From: Gigaspora rosea
Lineage: Eukaryota; Glomeromycota; Glomeromycetes; Diversisporales; Gigasporaceae
DNA length: 64,000 nucleotides
Assembly (NCBI GenBank): GCA_003550325.1
Contig: QKWP01001189.1
Span: forward strand, 28,276-92,275
Direction: 5' to 3'
The stretch's first letter is position 1. Every line of letters starts with the position of its first letter. The notes beneath the pieces were generated by a model, which was given only the letters and a program-made list of their open reading frames with translations, had not been told where the DNA came from and did no database searches. Below are positions 22,721-32,230 of the stretch, piece by piece. The position numbers and the translations under genes are program-made.

Positions 22721-23768
22721 ATGGCAAATTTTAATAAAATGATATCGAAAAGAATCTATATTTTAAGAACTTATCATTATATGAAGATTTATTCATTTTC
22801 TAAAATAATTCACCGGTTTCCTTCTCAGCTAAGCCATCAACAAAATCGAACTGTATCTTAAACTAGAGAAAATGACAGAAACTTCAAAGGTCGGTTGCAA
22901 AAATTGAAAGGTCTCTTTGATGAAGGCCTTATTATTGTCAAAGAATACAAGGAAGCCCAATCTGATTTACTTAAATCCTTTATACGAATAGTACTGGTAA
23001 GTGCTATCTCAACAGAGTACAACTTTGTGATTCAGGCATTGGGAACGTAAAACAGAACATATAGCATGAAAATCGAGCTTTATTGTTATTTGCAACACGG
23101 AGTCAATTCCAAACATACTAGAATATAAGGCACCACATTCATTGTTGTTTACTAGTAGTGCCGATTGGAATTACCAAAAGGACCCAAATTACGAGAAATT
23201 CTGAAAAGGTCGCTACCCCAATTTTTATTTAAACCCTTCATATGAAAAGTACCTGGCAAATACTTTCTAAACAGTGTGCAGCTTTCATTGGGAACGTAAA
23301 TAGAGTATATAGCACCTTTACTCTGAAAATTGAGCTTTGATTTTTACTTGCAACACAGATTAATTCATTTTATTCTATTTCAGTATTAGAATGCATTTTA
23401 GCCTTCTGTATTTGAAAGATTACTAACAATTAACTTTTTTTCTTTCTTTTCAATTCTAGATAATCAAGAATATAAGGAACCACTTTAATTGTTGTCTATT
23501 AAAGGTGCCAATTGGGATCACCAAGAGGCCCCCGAATTACGAGAAATTCTGAAGCTGTGGCTAACACAATTTTTTGATACTTACAAGAATGGCGAAAGGG
23601 AAAAGAAAAACCTCCTCTATTTACTATTATGGGAGGTGCAGGTATTGGAAAGTCAAGGCTTCTCACAGAACTTCCACAAATAGCTCGATCTGCGGTTGAT
23701 AATGACGAATTGAAAAAACGTCTTAACAACGCATTAGTATTCAATATAAGCTTTGAAAATGGAACCGC
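22721..23768 (+). pseudogene. CRN copy A, 5' part: SHOCT-like exon and P-loop start
   Basis: Exon 1 opens with ATG at 22721 and hits TAA at 22859-22861, where copies B and C have a sense codon. It would otherwise run into a SHOCT-like helix pair (LQKLKGLFDEGLI). The donor near 22995 is followed by an intron containing a decayed duplicate of the exon 2 start (~23105-23290). Exon 2 begins ~23460 and contains the Walker A GGAGIGKSR at 23632-23658. A one-base loss in the KKN codons just before it puts the loop out of frame. The exon stops at 23768, where a solo LTR is inserted. Crinkler-like proteins of this architecture are thought to be effectors; broken as it stands. Confidence 0.75.
23632..23658 (+). 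other. Walker A (P-loop) of CRN copy A
   Basis: Encodes GGAGIGKSR, matching GxxxxGK[ST] for nucleotide binding. The lysine codon is preserved here and in copy B but not in copy C. Confidence 0.85.
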
Positions 23769-24480
23769 TGTTAACCTGTAAAATATCACAAAAACAGACA
23801 TAACGTTTGAATCAGTGATCCAAATTCGATGAAACAACCACCATTCGACTCAGCGCGATGAGACGGTTCGAATAAGCTACAGATCATCTCTGTACGACCT
23901 CTGGAGCCAAAATAGGAGTTGTCAAACATTTACTTCTATACTTATTATTAGATCAGCAATCTGATTGGCTAGGCGATTGCTGCGGGCAAAAATCGTAGAT
24001 CTGACAAATCTAAAATATGTCATATTTATAGCTTATATTCTAGATATTTTATTTATTACATATATATTATTTATTACATATATTATATTTATACTAGTTA
24101 TACTATATATTTTATTAATAATAGTTATAGTATATATTACACATGTAAAAGATATTGACCGTTACATTTGTAAAATTTCAAAAAGTATAAAAGCAGCCGA
24201 TGTGGACCTCAAGTTCAACATCGAGTCTTCATACTCTTTCAATAATAAAAACAACTATTAACTACACAAATCAAACAGTTATTAGTATCCTCATATACTT
24301 TTAATTGTAGCCTCTTTCGTAATTGCAAATTGCCTTAAATCTTCTTTGTTAAGTTTTCTTAAAAACGCCATACTGACTTAGATATACCACAGTAACAAAG
24401 TTTGAGGTTACACAAAGTGTTCACTGTCTAAGATCACTCTAGTTACCTAATATCTTTGAAGAAGTGGAGATAGGATAACA
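23769..24480 (+). mobile_element. Solo LTR inserted in CRN copy A
   Basis: The 712-bp element begins TGTTAACC and ends GGATAACA (TG...CA with short inverted termini). It is bounded by the 4-bp duplication CCGC in the CRN sequence (ACCGC before, CCGCTT after). Copies B and C have the uninterrupted site GAACAGCTTAT. It contains a TATA box (TATAAAAG, 24185-24192) and AATAAT/AATAAA words downstream, as expected for U3/R. No internal retrotransposon region is present, so it is the product of LTR-LTR recombination. A different family from the LTRs at 28.3 and 38.1 kb. Confidence 0.8.
24185..24192 (+). promoter_or_regulatory. LTR TATA box
   Basis: TATAAAAG followed by a GC-richer stretch, in the + orientation. 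It faces the long open frame that starts about 380 bp downstream. Promoter function is inferred. Confidence 0.45.
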
Positions 24481-24566
24481 CCGCTTATGATCCAGATCTA
24501 GACAAAAATCCATCATTTGCAGTTGGCACTCGAATGTTATGGCAGTTACAATGAAGACCTGACTTG

Positions 24567-26153
24567 ATGTTTCCAGAATTTCAAGAAAACCCAAAACATC
24601 AACTGATGCTACATGACATAATAGCACATATTGCTCGTTCTAAACATCAAGAGCCCAGTGATCTAACAGTATTCTTGCTACTTGATGGCATTCACAAATT
24701 AATGGAAAATTCTGATGATGGGTTTAATAAAAGCAGCAAATTTTATTCGTTTCTCACACAAATAGCAATCAACATAATTACTTCTGAAGCATTAATCATT
24801 GGATGCTGTTTTGCCACAAGTATGAAGCCCATAAGGGACATTTTAGCAAGATCCTCACAATTATGTATCCAATTACCTATTCCACAGTTAAAGGCTCCAA
24901 GTTGTTTCCATAGGCCGGTATTTAATATGGAAAAACCCCTTGTAAAGATTCTTGTTGAAGATATGGGTGGAAATGGTCGTGCATTGGAAGAATTAGAAAA
25001 AGTGATGCTATCGAATATTGATGATTCTTGTGTTAGTGACATCATTTATCAATTGCTTAGAAAATTAGAATGTATTTATTCTGATGTTCTTGATCATTCT
25101 GACTCCTACAAAGAATTATTACAAGTAATTTTGAGTAATACACCACTCAGCATTCATTATCCTGTACCTGGTACCAATCTGCGCCCAGGCCAATTTGCTG
25201 AGATGAGCTTAATTCGTTTTGAAGCTAAAAATAGTGCTTTTGGCAGATTGACATGCCCCTATGTGTGGCTATGGTTGATGGCACATGCGGTTAATGACCC
25301 AATTCTTTTAAATTGGAGATTTGATTATTATAATGAAATTCAACATATTCATAAACCTGCAAAAATTCCACCAGGTGCACAGACTTGGCAGCATTTCAAA
25401 TGGTTTGTTGCAGATTTCCGAGTATTGAAGTCTGTAATATATAAAGAAAATGTCTCCATCCACACAATGCATCCGAGTAGTGCATTTGACTTACACAAAG
25501 ACAATGACATTTACTTCAAGTCTAAACCACCCGAACTTGTTTGTTCCTCATATCGGGTTAGCACGAAGTCTAGTAACGTAGATTCTTTGAAGCACGAAAA
25601 TGGAACAATAGATGCCACTGATGGGCAGCACTTGATTTTAAATAGTGAAGATGCTCCTGCCGGTAATGTATTTTGTTATATCGCAGAAGAAACATCCACA
25701 GGGCAAGAAAAAAATATCACAGAGGTCTTGCAGTTAAAGAAACATGATAATAAAACCAGCATATCACTTAATGAGTATCTTGAGGAAAGAAGCAAAGCTG
25801 CTGGCGTTAATGACATATTTCTTTTATTAACAACTGGAAAAAGTCAAATAGATATTTCACAGCTTCCAGCACGTTCAGGAATAGTTCATCAAAATAACTG
25901 GAAGGAGTATTTTGGTCCATTTGCCGGTAGGGCCTTCATTTATGCTAATATAGAACCACCAGATATTAACACAGTAAGTCGTTCTTGGCTTTCTGGTATC
26001 GATGGTATTGGTCGCAAGTATGCTGATCTTATAATAAAGAATCGACCCTATCAATCCTTAGAAGATTGCCATCAAAAGACTGGCATCTCGCATAAGATTC
26101 TTATGCAATGTAACTGTATAATCAATAGCTATGATAGTCTTGCTAAAGGATAA
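24567..26153 (+). CDS. CRN copy A C-terminal module: nuclease-like plus helix-hairpin-helix
   Basis: An open frame of 528 codons from ATG 24567 to TAA 26153, without introns. It starts just after a TGA (24552-24554) that replaces an arginine codon present in B and C. In order: an hhhhDG Walker B-like strand (TVFLLLDGIHKL, ~residue 35-46), the rest of the NTPase region, then a second domain rich in aromatic residues (YVWLWLMAHAV). Next comes an E-x-L-Q-L-K-K motif at ~residue 386-392, preceded by an acidic loop, fitting a PD-(D/E)XK-type nuclease. Last is INTVSRSWLSGIDGIGRKYA (~466-485), a ComEA-like helix-hairpin-helix that would bind DNA backbone. CRN nuclease-NTPase architecture is known; the assignment of this member is by motif. 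It is the only copy with an undisturbed nuclease and HhH region. Whether it is translated without its P-loop is unknown. Confidence 0.6.
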   Translation: MFPEFQENPKHQLMLHDIIAHIARSKHQEPSDLTVFLLLDGIHKLMENSDDGFNKSSKFYSFLTQIAINIITSEALIIGCCFATSMKPIRDILARSSQLCIQLPIPQLKAPSCFHRPVFNMEKPLVKILVEDMGGNGRALEELEKVMLSNIDDSCVSDIIYQLLRKLECIYSDVLDHSDSYKELLQVILSNTPLSIHYPVPGTNLRPGQFAEMSLIRFEAKNSAFGRLTCPYVWLWLMAHAVNDPILLNWRFDYYNEIQHIHKPAKIPPGAQTWQHFKWFVADFRVLKSVIYKENVSIHTMHPSSAFDLHKDNDIYFKSKPPELVCSSYRVSTKSSNVDSLKHENGTIDATDGQHLILNSEDAPAGNVFCYIAEETSTGQEKNITEVLQLKKHDNKTSISLNEYLEERSKAAGVNDIFLLLTTGKSQIDISQLPARSGIVHQNNWKEYFGPFAGRAFIYANIEPPDINTVSRSWLSGIDGIGRKYADLIIKNRPYQSLEDCHQKTGISHKILMQCNCIINSYDSLAKG

Positions 26154-26159
26154 AGTAAC

Positions 26160-28286
26160 TCGATTTCCTATCCAATGCATTTAACTTTTTTTGTGAAAGC
26201 CAATTAATGCAATAAGCCTTATTGAAACACGAAGCAATAAATTTAATCATATACTTAGTGTAATATCCAATGGATGTTTAATAAAGTCAAAGACCATCAA
26301 TGCTTAAATTAGCTGATCTAATAGGCCTTAACCAGGGAAGTCAAATGTTCAGTCATGTTCAGTCATGCATTGATTAAAGTTGTCAGTTGAAAGTATTTTT
26401 AGCGTGTCGAAATACAATAAATTCAGTAAATCATGCTGAAAATGAAATTGAGCACAATTTTTTTTTAAGTGAACTCTAATTTTTCTAAGGACTATTGTAC
26501 ATTGGAATCGAATATTGCTAGATTTAGAAACGAAATTTTAAATTCATTCAAATCGCTAGAAAATTTCGAACTAATTTAAAGATAATTCTAAATCCACTTA
26601 GCGCAAATTTAGAATTAGATGGTTGAATTCAATTTAAGCAGCACTACATCACAAAGCCATTTATGCTAGTCACATACTCTACTGTAGCTACACTAATATT
26701 GCAAGCGTAATTATTAGAACGACAGCTAGTTCCGCAATGCAATTTTGCCCACATTTGTAACAATTTATATAATCTTTTATGACACTAATTGTTTCTGTGA
26801 AGCTTCTCGCACACCTATCCAATTCGAAAAATTCTTAGGCCTAAGAAAAATTATAGTACATGTGATAAATATAATTAAGGCCTTGTCATTGAAATTAAAT
26901 CTACTTGAACTCAATTAAGAAATTTATTAGTGACAATTAGTTTTTGTAAGTTGTTCAACTCTTTAACGAATGGTTGTGAAACACACAGTAACAATATTGC
27001 ATAGAAACCTATATTTATTAATTAATTTAAAGTTAGAAATTAAATTACATAGTGCACCCATATAGTTTGAAGAACCAACATGTTTTAAATACCTTTATGT
27101 AAACTGCAAAGTTATATACTCTGCCAACAGGACATGCCGGAAGCTTTAATAGTTATATAGGTGTGTAAGGGATTTTAAGAACTTTAATACAGAAATCTTA
27201 ATCTTCTCATACAATAAAATAAAATTCTACAACGTCGATTAATAGATTTGCCATCGAGAAATTTAATAAGCTTTCCAAATGTATTACGACATAAAAATGA
27301 TATAAATATCCTTGTAGCTCGGTCATTTCTAAGATTTACAGTATAGGTATAACTCCGGTCAAATTTGTCGATCATTTGGCCAAATTTTAATTATTTAATT
27401 CCTGATCGGGTCAAGTGATCAACAATTTTAACCTGAATTATAACTGACGGGTTCCTATATTTATTAGACTGTGCAAATCTTCCGATAAATTAAATTTATT
27501 TTTACTGATATGATGTTTATTAAATTTTAAGTCAATTTTAAATCCACTTATGAAGTGGAACTTGAATTCTTACATATCAAGTCAGTATAGAATCCATTGA
27601 TTTTGACGTACTTACGTTCGTACGTACGTACCATGTCAATGTACTAAATTTGTCAAATATGAAATTATTTTATTAAGATCATAGTTTTTTAGTTTTTCAT
27701 TTCATAAAATTTAAAAATGAACTGGCAATCAGGTTTTTAATTTATTTTCAAAAAACTAATGTATATAAAAAAAATATAACTTTATCTAAAAAAAACACAC
27801 CCGAATAGTACAGTTAAATATTCAAAATTTTCAGGATTTGAACCGACCGGGTTATGTGAAGCAAACAATTAGCATTTTTATGACCTAACATTAAACTTGC
27901 CAAAAGATTAAATATTAAAAAACTTTTTATTGGCGCTTGCAATAAAGTGTTAGATTTTTAGATTTGCACGTACTACATTCCATTGCTTGTGGCCAAAAAG
28001 AGCAACAAATAATATGTTTAATAAAAAAGTTTGTTAGCTTCTATATAAGATAAATAAACAATAAATATTAAAAAAAAACTATAAAAACAACTATAAAAAG
28101 AGCACTAACACTATTTATTAAAGTATTCGAATATTTTCAAATACTGTAGTTACAATCAGTCTAAGAATTAAATATGTAACTATTGCAATTTTCTATATAT
28201 TTAATTACAGTGTTGTCGTTGAACACAGACACGGATAGCAATAGTCTGGAAAGGGATATCTAAGACATGTCTGCCCAAACATATGG
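26160..28286. other. 3' flank of CRN copy A, no confident gene
   Basis: 26160-27955 is conserved in all three segments. Short frames exist on both strands (for example minus 27375-27184 and minus near 26830), but none keeps one frame across copies or shows a known domain. 27955-28286 is unique AT-rich sequence. Confidence 0.45.
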
Positions 28287-28290
28287 GCGG

Positions 28291-28777
28291 TGTTACGATC
28301 GGTTGGGAGAGCTTGATGAAATTGTGCCGGTTTAGTTTGATCGTGAACAAAAGTAAGTGTTTTAAAACAATAAACTAACAAACATAGTTTCGGGTTATAA
28401 GGTTTATCTTTATTAAAATAAATCAATACATCGGAATATCACAATAATAAAAAACTATATACAATCGTTAACTAACTTAACTACTGTCTCCTAAGCAGAA
28501 ACTAAACCCTTATATATATTTGAATTCGTAGAGGGTTTTAATCAGTCGTTTGGGGATCCAATCAGTCGACTGTGGATCAAATCAGTCGATTGGGGATCCA
28601 ATCAGTCGATTGTGGATCAAATCAGTCGATTGGGGATCCAATCAGTCGATTGTGGATCAAATCAGTCGATTGGGGATCAAATCAACCAACCGTGCCACAA
28701 TACCCGTTTCCCAAGACCAGATATATAAAAATAATATAATACTAACTTAAAGAATAAAAATAAATTTGCGCATAACA
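28291..28777 (+). mobile_element. Solo LTR, TGTTACGATCGG family, copy 1
   Basis: Starts TGTTACGATCGGTTGGGAGA and ends GCATAACA, flanked by the 4-bp duplication GCGG (28287-28290, 28778-28781). Its 5' third closely matches the element at 38137. No internal region. It contains a 20-bp minisatellite. Confidence 0.8.
28541..28683. repeat. 20-bp minisatellite inside the solo LTR
   Basis: About seven copies of AATCAGTCGATTGGGGATCC, alternating GGGGATCC and TGTGGATCA endings so that the higher-order period is 40 bp. Confidence 0.9.
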
Positions 28778-28930
28778 GCGGATTTGACTCATCGATGTGA
28801 TAATCAAGAAATGATCTACATGTATATTTACAGTATGTAAACTAGAGTTGCGACCCAAACCTATTAGTTTGGGACTTGGTAGAATCCCAAATAGTATTTA
28901 CTAGGTTTCGCAAAATGCCTCTAGTTTGCC

Positions 28931-29268
28931 GGAGTGTTAAGGGCCCATTTTTACATATATTTTATTTTGAAATATTTGAGTTTAATCATTTGGTTTGATT
29001 TTTGGACTGATCCGGGATTAATCAAATTTCAAGATTTTGATTGGTTAAAGACGGTAGGTGACTATCGGGTAATCTTGTGGTGTGTTGGCTCTATGCAGCC
29101 TCACGTAATTTTTCTTTTTACAATTGCTTGATTTTTTATTATGCAAATCGACTTTCATTTATAATTTTATAATTAAAAAAAGTCAATCATGTCAAAATTA
29201 TATGAATCTAACGAAAACTCATTTTTCAAAAAATTGTAAAAATGGGCCCTTTTAGTTGGGAACACTCC
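28931..29268. mobile_element. ~340-bp MITE (copy 1)
   Basis: GGAGTGTTAAGGGCCCATTT is mirrored by AAATGGGCCCTTTTAGTTGG...AACACTCC. It is homologous along its whole length to the MITE at 32866-33207, including the inner GACTATCGGGTAATCTTGTG segment. Confidence 0.8.
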
Positions 29269-29894
29269 ATATAAATTATATTACGGCTAGAAATCCCACA
29301 TTTTTTACTTGCAAAATCGGGTTTGGGACTCATTAAAACAAAGAGATCGTTTAAAGTCCGGCACCTTGGTCAATAAGATCACGAAATTTTTAACATCAAA
29401 CCGCAATTTACCTATAAGTTACCTTGTTTTGCATACTTTTCATATAGTCAACACTTTGTACATCCGTTTTTAATACACGTTACTCTGGATATATCGACAA
29501 TTTTTTTTATTATCAAAATAATTTAAAATATGATACAGTGAGTTATACCAACTTTTTATATAAAAATTTTGAAAAAAAGTTGATATAGAAAGATTTAACT
29601 ATGATTTCGTTATATTTATATGTCAGTATAACCAGAGCGGCGTGTATAATTTTACCATTACGATATTGATAGAATAAGCAATTCGGGTAGAACAAATATA
29701 TAACCTGCACATATCACAAATTTAGTTTTTATATTTAATAAAACAATGACTAGACAAGGAAATTTAACATATCATCATAATATTATAGAATTATGTTTCT
29801 TTGATCAAACATTTCGATTTATTTCTTATTTATATCATTTAAACTCATGCATACATCGAATACTTCGATTTTATATAAAAATTTTAAGGTGAAA

Positions 29895-30230
29895 TTATAA
29901 GAACGGATTGTCTCCATAGTATCTACACTTTTCCTCTTCACTCTTAATGAATTGAGGAAATTCTTTATCAAATTCTCCTTCAAATTTGTTTCCTTTTTCT
30001 AGTTCTTCTTTGGTGAACTTCTCTGTGTTTTGAATAAGCTCCGTTAAACTCTTCAAGTTGGTTTTCAGTTGCTTTTAACATTTTTTCTGTCAAGTAGTTC
30101 ATGCATCCATAGCTAATCAGATGCATTTAAAAATAACCACATTCTTCGTTGCACTTTGTTCCCGATATTATCTGACAATCAGTTTCTTCCTAAGTTTTAA
30201 CGATGAATATGAATTCTGCTTGGCAATACT
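29895..30230 (-). pseudogene. Captured gene fragment, unknown
   Basis: Minus-strand frames read ISYGCMNYLTEKMLKATENQ and, after a frame change, NTEKFTKEELEKGNKFEGEF followed by KEFPQFIKSEEEKCRYYGDN. The charged helical composition and codon usage look like real coding sequence, unlike the rest of the element. It has in-frame stops and no start. I do not recognise the family. It lies wholly inside the hAT-type element, so it may have been carried by it. Confidence 0.45.
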
Positions 30231-30673
30231 CAAACAAAATTTTTACGTGTTATTGGTTAACTATATTTAATTTAACGATAATTGATCCATCCATGGTTCT
30301 TAAATTGGATTCGATCTTTAGATTATCGATCTTTAAACATGGATATACCTGATTAAAAGTCAGATTTGTTGAATAATTTAAAGATTATTCAATTAAATAC
30401 CGAATATTTATTTAATGAATTGATAGTTTTGAGTTTGGCGCTATTTACCGAAATGGGATACATATTTGGGTTTTGGTTATGAACCCAAACTAGGTAGAAA
30501 TACTGATTCCCAAACCCAAACTACGTAGAAACGCCGTAACTAAAAAAAAGAGTTTGGGTCGCAACACTAATGTAAACAAATCACGAATTTGTATAGACGA
30601 CCAATCAGTTTATTACACGTGATCAATGTGATATTTGTTGTGATTTACGATTGATTTAAAATTACTAAATAAG

Positions 30674-31389
30674 AGGGATGGCTAAAGCCATGTACCCATG
30701 TGATTTTTTTTTGAAATTTTAGTTAAAATTCGTATCAGAGTCTGTTTAGCATTAGGGTCAGGGTTAGGGTTAGGATCAATATAGGTAAAATTACCTTCCC
30801 GACATTTTTTATTAATGGCCCAAGATAGGTTTAGAATGCCGTTTTTATGTTCTTGCGTTTTTTTGTTTTTTGGCTTCTTCGGGCTGATCCGTGTAAACAA
30901 AATTTCGCGACTCCATTTGGTTGATTTACACGAAAATGTCACGTGGGTACATGGCTTTAGATTAAAGTTGCAGGTGAAACAAATCTTCAATGGAGCACCG
31001 TGGTGCACCAAGACTGGTGCACCGATGGTGCACCATTGTGCACCGGATGGTCCTGGTGAAACTAACTAGTTTCACCAACAACTCTACTTTAGATGGCCTC
31101 TAAATAAGGGGTCGTCTAAAGCAGGTGCATTCACGTGATATAAAGCCAATCAAATCGTAAAAGTTGATCTTTACGGATCCCGACGAGACAAAAACAAAGA
31201 AAAAAAGTGAAAAACGCTGAAAATACAAAAAACGAGTGTCTAAACCTGTATAGGAGCATTAATAAAAAATGTTGAGAAGACAATTTTACTTATAAGTCAA
31301 GCCCTAACCCTAACCCCTAACTAACCCTTACCCTAATTTTAATTAAATAATCAAAAAACATATAAACGCACCTGGCTTTAGCCATCCCC
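30674..31389. mobile_element. Non-autonomous hAT-type element with telomere-like arms
   Basis: AGGGATGGCTAAAGCCA and TGGCTTTAGCCATCCCC are inverted and flanked by a perfect 8-bp duplication TAAATAAG (30666-30673, 31390-31397). Subterminal arms carry TTAGGGTCAGGGTTAGGGTT (30752-30775) on one side and CCCTAACCCTAACCCC (31302-31336) on the other. The middle has five GTGCACC words (30995-31045). The short frames on both strands overlap the arms and look like by-products. Confidence 0.85.
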
Positions 31390-31399
31390 TAAATAAGGA

Positions 31400-32230
31400 A
31401 ATAAAGCAAAGCGACATCCAATAAAAATTGTTATTTTCATATCTAGTTACTGAATTATTACATTGAGATCTACTTGTGTCAAATCCGCCCATATGAAGTT
31501 TTTTTTGTCAGCTAATTTATGCAAAATTAACATATGATCATCAACCAATAAAATTCTTTGTCCCCTGCAAATAATTATCAATTTTATATATAACCCAAAT
31601 CAAAGGTCTGTATAATTCTCAATTTAATTGGTTTTACCCCAGATATAGTAGAAATAAAGTTAAAAACTAATAGAATATTGTCCATGTACAATATCATGTT
31701 GGGCATTATTGTGTACATGTTTTGCTTAATTTTAAATAAAAATAATTTTCAATGATAATTAGCTAATTTTAAGGTCAAACCAAATTAGTTAATGTTTATT
31801 ACTATACAGGATTTAATACTATGAAATTGCACTATTATTAGTAAAATGGTTTACTTTAAAAGACAATAGTAGTACTCCAAAATAAGTTGTATAGAATCAG
31901 GTAATTGATATATTTAATCTGATTTGGTAGTATAATTAGATCAAATATTAACTCAAGTAAAATTGAATTTAGTACATTTTATTAACAATCAATTTATTAG
32001 TATTTTGTTTTATAAATTATCAATTTATTGCCAAGTTTATATTACTAATATTTATTTCATTAATAGCTTATTTCACTAACAAACTTTTTAAAAATTGTAC
32101 TAATCTTAACTCTAATTCTAAATCTATTTTAATAACTATAGCTAGAATTACTTTGTTAGTAAATAACTATTAGTACATGAACAGTAATGTAATTGTTAAT
32201 AGCTTTATATCTAACTAAATTTATTATATT
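31400..32230. other. AT-rich sequence with a weak foldback relic
   Basis: No gene. At 32040-32180 the words TTTCACTAACAAAC, CTTAACTCTAATTCTAAAT and AGAATTACTTTGTTAGT match the centre of the GACA-arm foldback family (copies c and d). Confidence 0.45.

Larger units (their letters stand above)
22688..27955 (+). repeat. CRN segmental copy A
   Basis: From TGTAAGATAAAA upstream of exon 1 to about 27955, the sequence aligns with segments B (43950 onward) and C (52179 onward), including ~1.8 kb of 3' flank. Homology is lost after 'AAATATTAAAAAAC' near 27940, while B and C continue together for another ~2.6 kb. Copy A is therefore a truncated member, or the one that separated first. Confidence 0.8.
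28843..30569. mobile_element. Non-autonomous hAT-type element carrying a gene fragment
   Basis: The ends TAGAGTTGCGACCCAAAC and GTTTGGGTCGCAACACTA are inverted, and a perfect 8-bp duplication ATGTAAAC (28835-28842, 30570-30577) flanks the element. Subterminal CCCAAACTA-type words recur near both ends. Inside are a nested MITE (28931-29268) and a coding-like minus-strand fragment (29895-30230), but no transposase. Confidence 0.85.

Noticed and set aside
23865..23885. GGTTCGAAT word suggesting a tRNA-derived SINE
   Set aside because: No matching A box; the surrounding element is better explained as a solo LTR with TG...CA ends and a 4-bp duplication.
23965..24261. Hydrophobic 98-codon frame
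   Set aside because: Isoleucine/tyrosine-rich translation of an AT-rich part of the solo LTR; begins with a non-ATG codon and has no homologous frame.
27830..27860. tRNA-like 3' word (GGATTTGAACCGACC) in all three CRN flanks
   Set aside because: It resembles a reversed B box, but the T-stem does not pair well and no A box or acceptor stem lies at the right distance.
28541..28683. Regular 20-bp repeats resembling a CRISPR array
   Set aside because: Units are contiguous without unique spacers, in a eukaryotic-type context, inside an LTR: a minisatellite.
30682..31069. Overlapping frames on both strands at 30.7-31.1 kb
   Set aside because: Both arise from the arms and GTGCACC cluster of a hAT-type element and mirror each other.
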